Shown in pieces: positions 7,569-16,544 of a stretch of 64,000 bases of DNA. The translations under genes and the position numbers were made by a program. Each line of letters begins with the position of its first letter. Positions within the stretch are counted from its first letter, which is position 1. Under the pieces are notes generated by a model, which saw only the letters and a program-made list of their open reading frames with translations, had not been told where the DNA came from and made no database searches. Source of the stretch: Lacunisphaera sp. (lineage in GTDB: Bacteria > Verrucomicrobiota > Verrucomicrobiia > Opitutales > Opitutaceae); NCBI GenBank assembly GCA_029945445.1, contig JAQSCO010000057.1, forward strand, positions 542,985 through 606,984, in the 5' to 3' direction.

Positions 7569-8980
7569 TGAAAAACTCCAGCTAGCGTGAACAGAATGGC
7601 GGCGATTGCGGCGGCGCTGAAATTACGCGGTCCGGCATACGCTATATATTTTCCATGGTCGGCATGGGCGATATTGGACGACATGTTGGTCATACCGGCG
7701 ACCGGCGAGGTAACGTCACCGAAAGTTCCCCCGGTAATGACGGCGGCGACGCAAAGCGGAAGGCCTGCGCCAACCGATGCCGCCAGGGGAATGGCGAAGG
7801 GCATGATCAGTGAAGCAGACCCCCAACCTGAACCGGTGAAATAGGTCACCGCGGAAGACAACAGAAACAGCGATACCGGCACGCTCCAAGCCGGCAGGGA
7901 AGTTCCTAGCTGGAGCTTGATCAGTTCGTTCAAACCTAGGTCCTGTGAAACGGCGGCCAAGGGCCAGGCAATGCTAAGAATAACCAGAGTGGTCATGATG
8001 TCATTTCCGCCTGAGATCACATCCTCCGTCTGCTGTCGGAGGGAATATTTTTGAGCGAAGTAACAGACCGCGGTAATGGCAAGCGTGATGACCAGAGCGA
8101 CAAGCATGGCGCGATTCGGCTCCGAATCGGCGATGGCCGCCAGAATGGAGATGCTCTTGGCCTTGGGGCTCCCGAAAAACCAAAAGAAGAAGACGCTGAG
8201 AGCGATGACCGACACCATCGGAACAATCAGGTTGATCACCCTGGGCTCGATGATCGGTTTGGCTTCCTGCATGTTCATGCGCATTTTGTCGCCGTTGATG
8301 GGGTGAGTTTCCTTGGAGCTTTGGGCCGGCGGTTTGAATTTAATGAAGATGGAAGCAAAGGTGATCAACAGCACGGCGATGCTGAAGAACTCCAGGGGTA
8401 TGGCCCGCAACCAAATGCCATAGGCCGAGGTATTCCCGGCGATTCCGGCGGCCTTCAAGCCTTGGGCAACAATAGCGACGTTAAACCCCACAAACGTGGT
8501 GGCGATCGGGATGAGTTCGACCACCGGACTGGCGGTATTGTTCAGCATGAAGGCGAGTCGCTCCCGGCTGATCCGGTATTTTTCGGCCAGGGCCAGGGTG
8601 ATCGAACCAGCGCCGACAATCCGGAAGCCGCAGTCGATGAACGTCACGGGAATCAAGGCCCACATGGTGAGAAACACCCCTTTTTCGCTCTCGATGTGTT
8701 GCCCGGCTTTGGCGGAGAAGGCTGTAATTCCCCCCGAGCGTTTGATTATGCCGATCAGGCCGCTGAACAAATACAGAAACAAGAGCACCTGAAGGTTTCC
8801 CTTGTCCGTCAGGGTTTCCACAATCTTGTCCACGGCACCTTCGAATCCTCCGGTGAGGGTGGGATGCAAAAAATAACTTCCTGCCAACAATCCAATCAGC
8901 AAGGCAGGAACAATCCTATTCGACCAGATGGCTACCGCTATGGTAATCAGCGGAGGTAACAGTGAGAGCCACGTATTCAT
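7565..8980 (-). CDS. NhaC-family Na+/H+ antiporter
   Basis: A 471-residue membrane protein starting at ATG 8980 (MNTWLSLLPPLITIAVAIWS). It has about 11-12 hydrophobic segments separated by a hydrophilic loop near residues 215-240 (KFKPPAQSSKETHPINGDKM). The motifs FIDCGFRIVGAGSITLALA, LNNTASPVVELIPIATTFVG and, near the C-terminus, ITGGTFGDVTSPVAGMTNMS match NhaC/ion-transporter family proteins. Expected role: Na+/H+ or substrate/Na+ exchange across the inner membrane. Odd points: base composition is visibly more AT-rich than the neighbouring genes, it sits inside a copper-resistance island, and its stop overlaps the sigma-factor start (ATGA). An upstream in-frame start at 9043 is possible but less likely. 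Confidence 0.85.
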   Translation of the reverse strand: MNTWLSLLPPLITIAVAIWSNRIVPALLIGLLAGSYFLHPTLTGGFEGAVDKIVETLTDKGNLQVLLFLYLFSGLIGIIKRSGGITAFSAKAGQHIESEKGVFLTMWALIPVTFIDCGFRIVGAGSITLALAEKYRISRERLAFMLNNTASPVVELIPIATTFVGFNVAIVAQGLKAAGIAGNTSAYGIWLRAIPLEFFSIAVLLITFASIFIKFKPPAQSSKETHPINGDKMRMNMQEAKPIIEPRVINLIVPMVSVIALSVFFFWFFGSPKAKSISILAAIADSEPNRAMLVALVITLAITAVCYFAQKYSLRQQTEDVISGGNDIMTTLVILSIAWPLAAVSQDLGLNELIKLQLGTSLPAWSVPVSLFLLSSAVTYFTGSGWGSASLIMPFAIPLAASVGAGLPLCVAAVITGGTFGDVTSPVAGMTNMSSNIAHADHGKYIAYAGPRNFSAAAIAAILFTLAGVFQ

Positions 8981-9134
8981 AATATAGATTGTGGCGTTTG
9001 GATTTGGCTTTCCCGGATCAGCCCAAACGGCAGGATCGAACAATCAAGCGTATCGGCGTTGGCGCGATGCAATTTGGCTTCTCGTTTTTGGATCTCAGAA
9101 ATCTGCTGGCACCGTGTCGGCGAGAGGTGGGGAA

Positions 9135-9236
9135 TTATTTCTTGGACAGCTTGCTTATCACAACGACCAACAGGACCACCACCAGAGTGCCGATAACTGT
9201 CCAAAGCCACATTCCGCCGCTCCATTCTCCATTCAT
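9135..9236 (-). CDS. 33-residue single-span membrane microprotein
   Basis: A 33-codon frame, ATG 9234-9236 to TAA 9135-9137. A short polar start (MNGEWSGGMWLW) is followed by a single transmembrane helix (TVIGTLVVVLLVVVI) and a lysine-rich end (SKLSKK), the classic layout of a small inner-membrane protein with the basic end in the cytoplasm. It lies between the RND/TRASH genes and the antiporter gene, all on the same strand, in a stretch otherwise without genes. I do not know a named family. It could assist the RND pump or the antiporter, but only position suggests this. No strong ribosome binding site is visible. Confidence 0.6.
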   Translation of the reverse strand: MNGEWSGGMWLWTVIGTLVVVLLVVVISKLSKK

Positions 9237-9533
9237 CCATCCGTCTGTATGGTTCATTTACAGACCCTGCTCTGGTCGAAGCCACATTGCTATGGGGTAA
9301 AACCAGAAGTTCCCTCGCGGATTTCCCGCCGCCCATCACCGGCCCGTAGCCCCAATCCGCCGCTGTGGGTTGCCTCCCGAGCACCGGCGCATTTCCCTTT
9401 GAGAAGGCAGCAATGATTCCTGTGATTGGTTCATGAATATTCTTGTCCAGGACATTGAGGGGTCGGACTCGATCTTCTCATGTTCACCAATACGGTAGAG
9501 GTGTTTATAGTAACGTTCCCGCGTATCCGGGTA
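9237..9533. other. Intergenic stretch with no gene seen
   Basis: About 300 bp between the 33-residue microprotein start and the stop of the TRASH-like gene. It is more AT-rich than the flanking RND genes. Frames on both strands are short, start poorly and show no protein-like composition. No hairpin with a T-tract stands out. It may hold the promoter for the microprotein, antiporter and sigma genes, or degraded sequence. Confidence 0.5.
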
Positions 9534-9764
9534 TCAGCTCCCTGATTCTCTCCATTTGATCTCATCGAGCATTTGCTGAACCAGGGTCTGCCTGTGTTCC
9601 CCGCTGGCGAAGCGCGCAGGTGCGCGCTGGAACATCTCCACGCACATCGGGCAGCACAGCGCAAAGCGCCGGCCGTCGTGGTAAAGGTGCGCCGTGCCGG
9701 CGTTGCCTTCCGTGGCCTTGCCGCAGACGACGCAAATTTCATCGCGAGTGGAATCGGCACTCAT
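9534..9764 (-). CDS. TRASH/YHS-like small metal-binding protein
   Basis: A 76-residue soluble protein without a signal peptide. It has CVVCGK (Cys11, Cys14), then YHDGRRFALCCPMCVEMFQRAP (Cys37, 38, 41), the arrangement of TRASH/YHS-type zinc-ribbon domains that handle copper or other thiophilic metals. The start ATG (9762-9764) overlaps the RND pump stop as ATGA, so it is translated with the pump and probably acts as a cytoplasmic metal chaperone or sensor for it. A longer frame reaching back to 10076 lies inside the pump gene and is not needed. Confidence 0.8.
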   Translation of the reverse strand: MSADSTRDEICVVCGKATEGNAGTAHLYHDGRRFALCCPMCVEMFQRAPARFASGEHRQTLVQQMLDEIKWRESGS

Positions 9765-12700
9765 GTTTGAAGTTCCGGTTGAGCGGCGGGGCTGGCAATC
9801 GTAGCCGGGGCCGGCAGGCCGCGTTTGCGCCAGAGATAGAAGATGGCAGGGTAGACGAGCAGCTCCATTAGCGTGGAAGTGATGACGCCGCCGACCATCG
9901 GCAGGGCAATGCGTTTCATGGTGTCCGCCCCGGTGCCGTGGCTCCAAAGGATCGGCATGAGGCCCGCGATTATCACTGCGGCCGTCATGGCCTTCGGGCG
10001 CACGCGCTTCACGGCGCCGTGATAGATGGCGTCGCGCAGATCGGTGGTCGTGAGCAGCCGGCCCTTCGTTTTCCACTCCTCATAGGCCAGATCGAGATAA
10101 AGCAGCATCACTACGCCCGTCTCCGCGTCGAGCCCGGCGAGAGCGATGATACCGACCCAGACCGCAACACTCATGTTGTAGTCGAACAGGTAGAGCGCCC
10201 AGAAGGCGCCAACGAGGGAGAATGGCACCGCGAGCAAGACGATCAGCGTCTTTATCCACGACTTGGTGTTCAGGTAGATGATGAAGATGATCAGTAGCAG
10301 CGTGAGAGGCACCACGAGCAGGAGCCGCGCTTCGGCCCGCTGCATGTATTCATACTGGCCGCTCCAGAGAATACTGTAGCCAGTTGGCACCTTGATTTCG
10401 CCGGCGCGGATGGCGTCATTGACCGTCTTCTGCGCGCCGCGGACGTAGTTGCCGAGGTCGACGCCCTGCACGTCGACGTAAATCCAGGCATTCGGGATCG
10501 CCGCCTCGCTCTTGATGCCCATCGGGGCGGCGACGACGCGCACTTTTGCCAACTGGCTGAGGGGAACCTGCGCCATGGCCGAGCCACCGGTTGAGCCCAT
10601 GCCACCGCCTGCCGCCGCACCCTTGACCGGAACGAGGATTTCGCGCAGTGCTTCCAAGTTTTCGCGGTAATCGCGCTCATAACGAAGAATCACGCCGTAA
10701 CGCTCGAGCCCCTCGACCGTGGTGGTCAGCGGCATGCCACCCAGGGCGACTTCGAGCACCTGCTGCACTTCGCCCACGGTCAGGCCGTAGCGCGCGATCG
10801 CGTCCCGATCGATGTCGAATTCCACGTAGTTGCCGCCCATGACGCGCTCGGCGAACACGCTGCTGGTGCCGGGGGCGCGGCGGATCACGCCCTCGATCTC
10901 ACCGGCGATCCGCTCCAATTCGCGCAGGTCGGGCCCGGCGACCTTGATGCCGACGGGCGTCTTGATGCCGGTCGCGAGCATGTCGATGCGCGTCTTGATC
11001 GGCATCGTCCACGCGTTGGTAAGGCCGGGAATCTGCACCGCGTTGTTCAACGCCGCGGTGAGTTCGTCGATGGTGCGCCGCCGGTGGGCGAGGACCTTGC
11101 CGTTGTCGTCCTTGAGGTCGACGACCGGCCACTCCTCCTCGGGCTTCAGCATGATCGTCGTCTCGATCATGTCCATCGGCGCCGGATCGGTGGCGGACTC
11201 CGCCCGCCCGATCTTGCCGAACACATGATGAACTTCGGCAAAGGATTTGATGATCTGGTCGGTCTGCTGGATGAGTTCGCGTGCCTTCGTCGGTGAGATG
11301 CCGGGGAAGGTCGTCGGCATGTAGAGCAGGTCGCCCTCGTAGAGGGGCGGCATGAACTCGGAGCCGATGTTCTGATAGGGGAATGCCCGGCCGGCTTTCA
11401 GGGCGACTTCCTTCGCGCGGCCATCCGGTAACACACGGGCGACAATCGAATTCCAGGGAAAGAACACCCAGCCGACGATCACGGCTGCCGTAATGATCAC
11501 GGCCCAACGAAACTTGATCATCAGGTCCAGCAGTGGGTGATAGAGCCAGATCAGGAAGCGGTTCACCGGGTTCTTCTCCTCGGCCGGAATCTTCCCGCGG
11601 ATGAAGAAGCCCATCAGCACGGGCGCCAACGTGATCGACAGAATCGCCGCTGCCGCCATGGAGTAGGTCTTGGTGAACGCGAGCGGCTTGAACATGCGGC
11701 CCTCCTGCGATTGCAGCGTGAATACGGGCAGGAAGGAAACCGTGATGACCAGCAGCGAGTAGAACAGCGTCGGCCCCACCTCGATGGAGGCGTCGCGGAT
11801 GATGTCCCAGTGCGGCTTCTTGCCGGCATCACGCTCCATGTGCTTGTGCGCGTTCTCGATCATGATGATCACGGCGTCGACCATCGCGCCGATGGCGATC
11901 GCGATGCCGCCTAGTGACATGATGTTCGCGCTGAGGCCCTGCCCGAACATGACCGAGATTGAGGCCAGGACGGCGATCGGCAGGATGACGATCGCCACAA
12001 AGGAACTGCGCAGGTGCATCAGGAACAGCAGGCAGACAAGTGCGACCACGATGCTTTCCTCGATGAGCTTTTCCTTGAGCGTGCGTACCGCCCGGTCGAT
12101 CAGCGCCGTGCGGTCATAGGCGACCGTGTAAGTGACGCCCGCGGGCAGGCTCTCCATCGCCTCGTCCAGACGCGCCTTCACGGATTGGATGACCTGGCGC
12201 GTGTCGACGCCGTAACGCACGACGACGACCCCGCCCACGGTCTCACCCTCGCCGTTCAGCTCCGCGATGCCGCGGCGCATGTCGGGGCCGAGTCCCACGT
12301 TTGCCACTTCGCCCAGCAGGATCGGTGTGCCACCGGGTCCGCGGCCCACGGCGACCTTGCGCAGGTCCTCCACCGACGAGACGTAGCCTTTTACGCGGAG
12401 AATGAATTCTTTCTCGGCCATCTCCACGGAACGCCCGCCCACCTCGCCGTTGCTTCTCTGCACGGCCATGGCCACTTCGCTGATCGACAGGTTGTAGGCG
12501 TGGAGCCGGTGCGGATCGACGGTAATCTGGTATTGCTTCACGAACCCGCCGACGGAGGCGACCTCGGCCACGCCCTCGACGCTCGCGAGCTGATAGCGCA
12601 GGAACCAGTCCTGCATGGAGCGGAGCTGGGCCAGGTCGTGATTCTTGGAATTGAGCGAATACATGAATGCCCAGCCGACGCCGGTCGCATCCGGGCCGAG

Positions 12701-13084
12701 GCGGGGCGCCACGTTGGCGGGCAGGCTGCCCTGAAGTCCGTTCAGGTATTCGAGCACGCGGCTGCGGGCCCAATACGGATCCGTGCCGTCCTCGAAAATA
12801 ACGTAGACGAAGGAGAAGCCGTAGAACGAGTAGCCGCGCACGACCTTCGCCGCCGGCACCGACAGCATCTTGGTCGTGATGGGATACGTCACCTGGTCCT
12901 GCACGATCTGCGGGGCCTGGCCGGGCCACTCGGTGTAGATGATGACCTGCGTGTCCGACAGGTCCGGGATCGCGTCGAGGGGAATCCGCTGCAGGGAGTA
13001 GATGCCGCCAAAGACGAGCGCCACCGTGCCGGCCAGCACGAGGAACTTGTTCTTCAGGGAGAAATTGATGATCGCGTTGAGCAT
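9761..13084 (-). CDS. cusA: CusA-like heavy-metal efflux RND pump
   Basis: An 1107-residue inner-membrane RND transporter of the HME family. It starts with the typical NFSLKNKFLVLAG helix and has the proton-relay segment GAMVDAVIIMIENAHKHME in the TM4 region. Methionines corresponding to the CusA Cu(I)/Ag(I) triad are present: M589 (LLYMPTTF), M637/M639 (PMDMIETT) and M702 (RIDMLATGIKTPVGIKV). These support monovalent copper/silver rather than Co/Zn/Cd as substrate. It takes metal from the periplasm or cytoplasm to the TolC-type channel through the adaptor. It lies 12 bp after the adaptor gene and overlaps the TRASH-like gene (ATGA). Confidence 0.95.
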   Translation of the reverse strand: MLNAIINFSLKNKFLVLAGTVALVFGGIYSLQRIPLDAIPDLSDTQVIIYTEWPGQAPQIVQDQVTYPITTKMLSVPAAKVVRGYSFYGFSFVYVIFEDGTDPYWARSRVLEYLNGLQGSLPANVAPRLGPDATGVGWAFMYSLNSKNHDLAQLRSMQDWFLRYQLASVEGVAEVASVGGFVKQYQITVDPHRLHAYNLSISEVAMAVQRSNGEVGGRSVEMAEKEFILRVKGYVSSVEDLRKVAVGRGPGGTPILLGEVANVGLGPDMRRGIAELNGEGETVGGVVVVRYGVDTRQVIQSVKARLDEAMESLPAGVTYTVAYDRTALIDRAVRTLKEKLIEESIVVALVCLLFLMHLRSSFVAIVILPIAVLASISVMFGQGLSANIMSLGGIAIAIGAMVDAVIIMIENAHKHMERDAGKKPHWDIIRDASIEVGPTLFYSLLVITVSFLPVFTLQSQEGRMFKPLAFTKTYSMAAAAILSITLAPVLMGFFIRGKIPAEEKNPVNRFLIWLYHPLLDLMIKFRWAVIITAAVIVGWVFFPWNSIVARVLPDGRAKEVALKAGRAFPYQNIGSEFMPPLYEGDLLYMPTTFPGISPTKARELIQQTDQIIKSFAEVHHVFGKIGRAESATDPAPMDMIETTIMLKPEEEWPVVDLKDDNGKVLAHRRRTIDELTAALNNAVQIPGLTNAWTMPIKTRIDMLATGIKTPVGIKVAGPDLRELERIAGEIEGVIRRAPGTSSVFAERVMGGNYVEFDIDRDAIARYGLTVGEVQQVLEVALGGMPLTTTVEGLERYGVILRYERDYRENLEALREILVPVKGAAAGGGMGSTGGSAMAQVPLSQLAKVRVVAAPMGIKSEAAIPNAWIYVDVQGVDLGNYVRGAQKTVNDAIRAGEIKVPTGYSILWSGQYEYMQRAEARLLLVVPLTLLLIIFIIYLNTKSWIKTLIVLLAVPFSLVGAFWALYLFDYNMSVAVWVGIIALAGLDAETGVVMLLYLDLAYEEWKTKGRLLTTTDLRDAIYHGAVKRVRPKAMTAAVIIAGLMPILWSHGTGADTMKRIALPMVGGVITSTLMELLVYPAIFYLWRKRGLPAPATIASPAAQPELQT

Positions 13085-13096
13085 GCTGCCGCGAAG

Positions 13097-15163
13097 TTAA
13101 AGTTTGCTGGCACCGGCCTGGTGGTCGGTGGCGCAGGGCTCGCCGGCCGCCATCGCGGCTTTGCTCATGCCGCAACTGCCGCAGGCGTCGCTGCCGCCGC
13201 CGGATTTTTCATCGGCGAGCGTCTGGAGATAGGCGACCACCGACAAGCCCCCGATGGGGGGATGCCCGGGAGGCAGGGCCGTCACGCCCGGGCGGACGGA
13301 TGGACCGGTTGTGCCGGTTGGCGGGACAGCGGAGGCATCGATCTCTTCCCCGCACTCCAGCATCGCGGCGCCGTAATAGGGATTCCTCAACTCAGCCGTG
13401 CGCTGGAGCCAGCGGCCCGTGCCGATACCCGGGGCCATCGGGCACTGGAAGATGTGCAGCCCGGCCGTGTGATGCAGGTGATTCTCGCGCACGAGGTCGG
13501 TCACCCCGGTGCCGAAATAGGCAAAATCGCGCCGGGCGGTCTTCAGATCGGTGGGATCAGCCGGGCCATCCTTGAATTTTCCGAGCGGACCATGCGCGCC
13601 GTGCTCGTAGACCGTCAGGAATTCTGCGAGCTTCTGACGCATGACAGGCAACGCTTTCTGGTAGGCGGGCAGGTCATCCTTGGCCAGCGCGTCCGCCCCG
13701 CCGATGGTCGCGTTGGCGAGGGCCTGCAAAAGGGTGAGGGCTGGAGCGGGCAACATTGCGGCGCCGGCCATGCCGCCGACCGCCGCCGCCGGTTTTTGGG
13801 GGAGGCTCGCCTGGGACTCGCGAGGAGCAGGCATCTCGGCTGCCGGGCCGGATGATTTCAGCATCTTCTGGATCGCGTCGCGCAGCTGGCTTTCGGAATC
13901 GAGCATGAACTGCCCTGAGATGACGATGCGGTCACCGGCGACGAGGCCGGAAAGCACCTCATAGAAGTTGTCTTGGCTGCGGGCGCCGAGCTTGATCTCG
14001 CGCGGTTCGAAGCTGCCGTCAGGGCGGGCCAAAAACACGGTGTTGCTTTCACCGCTCCGCAGGACCGCCATATCGGGCACCAGCACGGCATCGTCCGCCA
14101 GCTGGGTGGTGAAACGCACGTCGACAAACATGCCGGGGCGGAGGAAGCGGTCGGTGTTGGGAAGAACGATGCGTGCCGTGGCCGTGCGGGTTTGTTCCTG
14201 CACCTGGGGCAGGAGCAGTTCGACTTTGCCATCGAATGATCGTTCCGGGCCGTAGCTGGTCCGCACGGTCGCCGGATCGCCCGTGCGCACGAATGGCAGA
14301 TCCTTCTCATAAATCTCCGCCTGCACCCAGACCGAAGACAGGTCGGCCAGCCGGTAGATGCGCTCGCCCGGTTTCATCATCTGGCCGGTGACGCCCATCT
14401 TCTCGATCACCACGCCGTCGGCGGGCGCGCGAAACACGAGCGTGCGGTGCGGTTCCTTGGTCCGGTTCAGCTCGGCGATCACATCCGCCGGCACGTCGTA
14501 CAGCTGCAGCCGGGCCAGGGCGCCGCGGGTGAGGGCCCCGCCGGCCTCGCCCTCGGCGCGCAGCGCCACGACGTAGTTGAGCTGCGCATTGTAGACGTCC
14601 GGCGCGTAGATTTCGAAGAGCGGGTCGCCCGCCTTCACCACTGCCCAGGTGGTGTTCACCAACAGTTTTTCCAGCCAGCCTTCGTATTTGGTCGTGATGT
14701 CGCGCAGGCCTTCCTCGTTGTAGGTGACGGTGCCGACGGTGCGGAATTCGCGGCGCACCGGGCCGTGCTCGACCAGGGCCGTGCGCAGGTTCATCCGCTG
14801 GATCGTCGCCGCGTCGATCTGGATGGTGGAGGCAGAGGCGTCCTCGTCCTCATAGACGGGCACCAGGTCCATGCCCATGGAATCCTTGCCGGGCTTCGGG
14901 CTCACTTCGCCGGGGTTCATCGTGGACTTGTAGTATTTGAGTTTGCGCTCGCCGGCCGCGGCGCGGCCGTTGGAATTGGCGCGGATCGGAGTCAGTTTCA
15001 TGCCGCAGATCGGGCAGTTGCCGGGCTCCTTCTTGATGATCTGCGGATGCATGCCGCAGGTGTAGAGTTGCTCGGCCGCGTTGGCGTCCGGCAGGGAGAA
15101 GCCGGCGATCAGGGCAATCACGGCGCAAAAAGCGAGGCGGATAAGAAGGACGGGCGGTTTCAT
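13097..15163 (-). CDS. cusB: CusB-like efflux RND periplasmic adaptor with added metal-binding domains
   Basis: A 688-residue secreted adaptor. After a signal peptide (residues 1-30) comes a heavy-metal-binding domain, YTCGMHPQIIKKEPGNCPIC (about 34-53), then the CusB signature KPGKDSMGMDLVPVYEDE. The barrel-sandwich/hairpin and beta-barrel domains follow (about 110-400). Residues ~470-620 form a DUF3347-like domain (HHTAGLHIFQCPMAPG and a GAAMLECGEEI end). The last 30 residues are Cys/His-containing (DACGSCGMSKAAM, then CATDHQ). The protein is longer than E. coli CusB (~400) because of these additions at both ends. It links the pump to the outer-membrane channel and may pass metal to it. Gene order channel-adaptor-pump is that of an operon. 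Confidence 0.92.
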   Translation of the reverse strand: MKPPVLLIRLAFCAVIALIAGFSLPDANAAEQLYTCGMHPQIIKKEPGNCPICGMKLTPIRANSNGRAAAGERKLKYYKSTMNPGEVSPKPGKDSMGMDLVPVYEDEDASASTIQIDAATIQRMNLRTALVEHGPVRREFRTVGTVTYNEEGLRDITTKYEGWLEKLLVNTTWAVVKAGDPLFEIYAPDVYNAQLNYVVALRAEGEAGGALTRGALARLQLYDVPADVIAELNRTKEPHRTLVFRAPADGVVIEKMGVTGQMMKPGERIYRLADLSSVWVQAEIYEKDLPFVRTGDPATVRTSYGPERSFDGKVELLLPQVQEQTRTATARIVLPNTDRFLRPGMFVDVRFTTQLADDAVLVPDMAVLRSGESNTVFLARPDGSFEPREIKLGARSQDNFYEVLSGLVAGDRIVISGQFMLDSESQLRDAIQKMLKSSGPAAEMPAPRESQASLPQKPAAAVGGMAGAAMLPAPALTLLQALANATIGGADALAKDDLPAYQKALPVMRQKLAEFLTVYEHGAHGPLGKFKDGPADPTDLKTARRDFAYFGTGVTDLVRENHLHHTAGLHIFQCPMAPGIGTGRWLQRTAELRNPYYGAAMLECGEEIDASAVPPTGTTGPSVRPGVTALPPGHPPIGGLSVVAYLQTLADEKSGGGSDACGSCGMSKAAMAAGEPCATDHQAGASKL

Positions 15164-15183
15164 GGATGGGCGGAAATTCAGGG

Positions 15184-16536
15184 TTAGACGGCGGGGCTCT
15201 CCGCGAGCAGGGGCGAACCCGCCGGGGCGGCAGCGATCATCAGAAGCAGGCCGGTGACCGCGTTCTCGCGATCCCGCAGGGCGGCCGCCCGCTCAGCTTG
15301 CATGCCGATGGCCATGAGGCGGGTCTCGGGGATCATCGCCAGGCCGGTCATGCCGGACTGGTAGCCGGCCTCGACGGAGGCGATGGTGCGATCGTAATTG
15401 GGCAGGGCAGTCTGATCGATGTAGGCGATCATGCGGTCGGACTCGCGCACCATGAAGAGCATCTGCGCCAGTTCGGCGGCCAGGTTCAACTGCTCGGCAC
15501 TGACCCGGGCGCTTGCCGCATCCCGCCGGGCCTCGGCACTGGCGATGGCCGCGGCGATTTTACCGCGCCAGATCGGCAGCGTCACGGTGGCGGTTGGACG
15601 GAGCATGAGCGGGTCGGCCTTGAGGTCAGCCATCAGGCCGAGGCTGAAGTCGGGCGTGCCGGCCTTCCGGGCGACCGCGACGCCGGCGAGGGCCATTTCC
15701 ACCATGGCGCGCATCTGGGCGAGTCCGGGATTGGATTCCTGGGTGCGCCGCCACAATTCCTCGTCCGGGGGCAGCACGGTGCTGGTGAGCGCGATCTGCG
15801 GCCAAGCCGGATCAGGGTCCGAGGCAGCGAGCCCGAGCGTCGACTTGAACGCCTGGCGGATCGCTGTGCGGCGGTCCTGGAGATTGGCGAGATCCGAACG
15901 CAGGCGGGTGACCTCACTGGCAAGCCGGATTTGGTTCTCAAGAGTGCTCATCCCGCGACCCGTGGTATAGTCTACCTGGGCCACGGCCAGGGCTTGATCG
16001 AAGGTGGTCAGCGAAGCCTCGCGCAAACGGATGACCTCGTCCTGATAGGCGAGGTCGATCCAACCCTTGCGGACATCCGCGGCGGTGCGGAGCACGGTGG
16101 AAACATAAACCCGGTAGGCGACCTGGCTGGCCGCAGTGGCCTCGCGACCCATGGCGGCGCGTTTCCCGGGGGTCATAAAGTCAAACATGAGCCCCGGCAT
16201 GAAGGTCATCAGTGTGTCGGCGATGTCTGCCTCGAACGTGAGTTTGGGATCAGGGAGGGCCCGGGCGGGCGCAATCGCCTCCATGCTGGCCCGCCAATCC
16301 TGATAGGCGCCGAAAACGGCGGGATGATTCAGCACGGCATAGCGGGCAAAATCCGCGAGCGGTGAATCCGTCCGCAGGGAAGGCAGGGCCGGCTTGATCG
16401 CGGTGGACTTGAGTTGATCCCCGATTTGTTCCACCTGATCGCGGGCCGACCGCTCGGCGGATGACGGGCCGGTGCAGCCCGCAAACAGGAGGGCAGCCAG
16501 AGTAGCAGCGATTGCGAATATACGCCGGGCGGACAT
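15184..16536 (-). CDS. cusC: TolC-family outer-membrane efflux lipoprotein (CusC-like)
   Basis: A 450-residue outer-membrane factor with an N-terminal lipoprotein signal (LLFAGC, Cys21) and long amphipathic helical repeats. The two OEP halves are visible from PKLTFEADIADTLMTFMPG and LRPTATVTLPIWRGKIAAAI. It would form the trimeric exit duct for the RND/adaptor pair encoded just downstream (20 bp gap). It follows the small secreted metal-binding protein gene by 8 bp. Length fits the family (about 420-480). Confidence 0.9.
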   Translation of the reverse strand: MSARRIFAIAATLAALLFAGCTGPSSAERSARDQVEQIGDQLKSTAIKPALPSLRTDSPLADFARYAVLNHPAVFGAYQDWRASMEAIAPARALPDPKLTFEADIADTLMTFMPGLMFDFMTPGKRAAMGREATAASQVAYRVYVSTVLRTAADVRKGWIDLAYQDEVIRLREASLTTFDQALAVAQVDYTTGRGMSTLENQIRLASEVTRLRSDLANLQDRRTAIRQAFKSTLGLAASDPDPAWPQIALTSTVLPPDEELWRRTQESNPGLAQMRAMVEMALAGVAVARKAGTPDFSLGLMADLKADPLMLRPTATVTLPIWRGKIAAAIASAEARRDAASARVSAEQLNLAAELAQMLFMVRESDRMIAYIDQTALPNYDRTIASVEAGYQSGMTGLAMIPETRLMAIGMQAERAAALRDRENAVTGLLLMIAAAPAGSPLLAESPAV

Positions 16537-16544
16537 GCGCGGCC

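Noticed and set aside
8989-9416. Two plus-strand frames of ~100-140 codons in the gap upstream of the antiporter
   Set aside because: Low-quality composition and no ribosome binding site; the better explanation of this region is the 33-codon membrane gene on the minus strand.
9431-9760. 109-codon minus-strand frame over the TRASH-like gene
   Set aside because: Out of frame with the clear CxxC/YHS motif protein; Ala/Arg/Thr-rich shadow.
12014-13855. Long plus-strand open frame opposite cusA/cusB
   Set aside because: His/Arg/Gly-rich shadow of two well-supported minus-strand genes and it spans their boundary.
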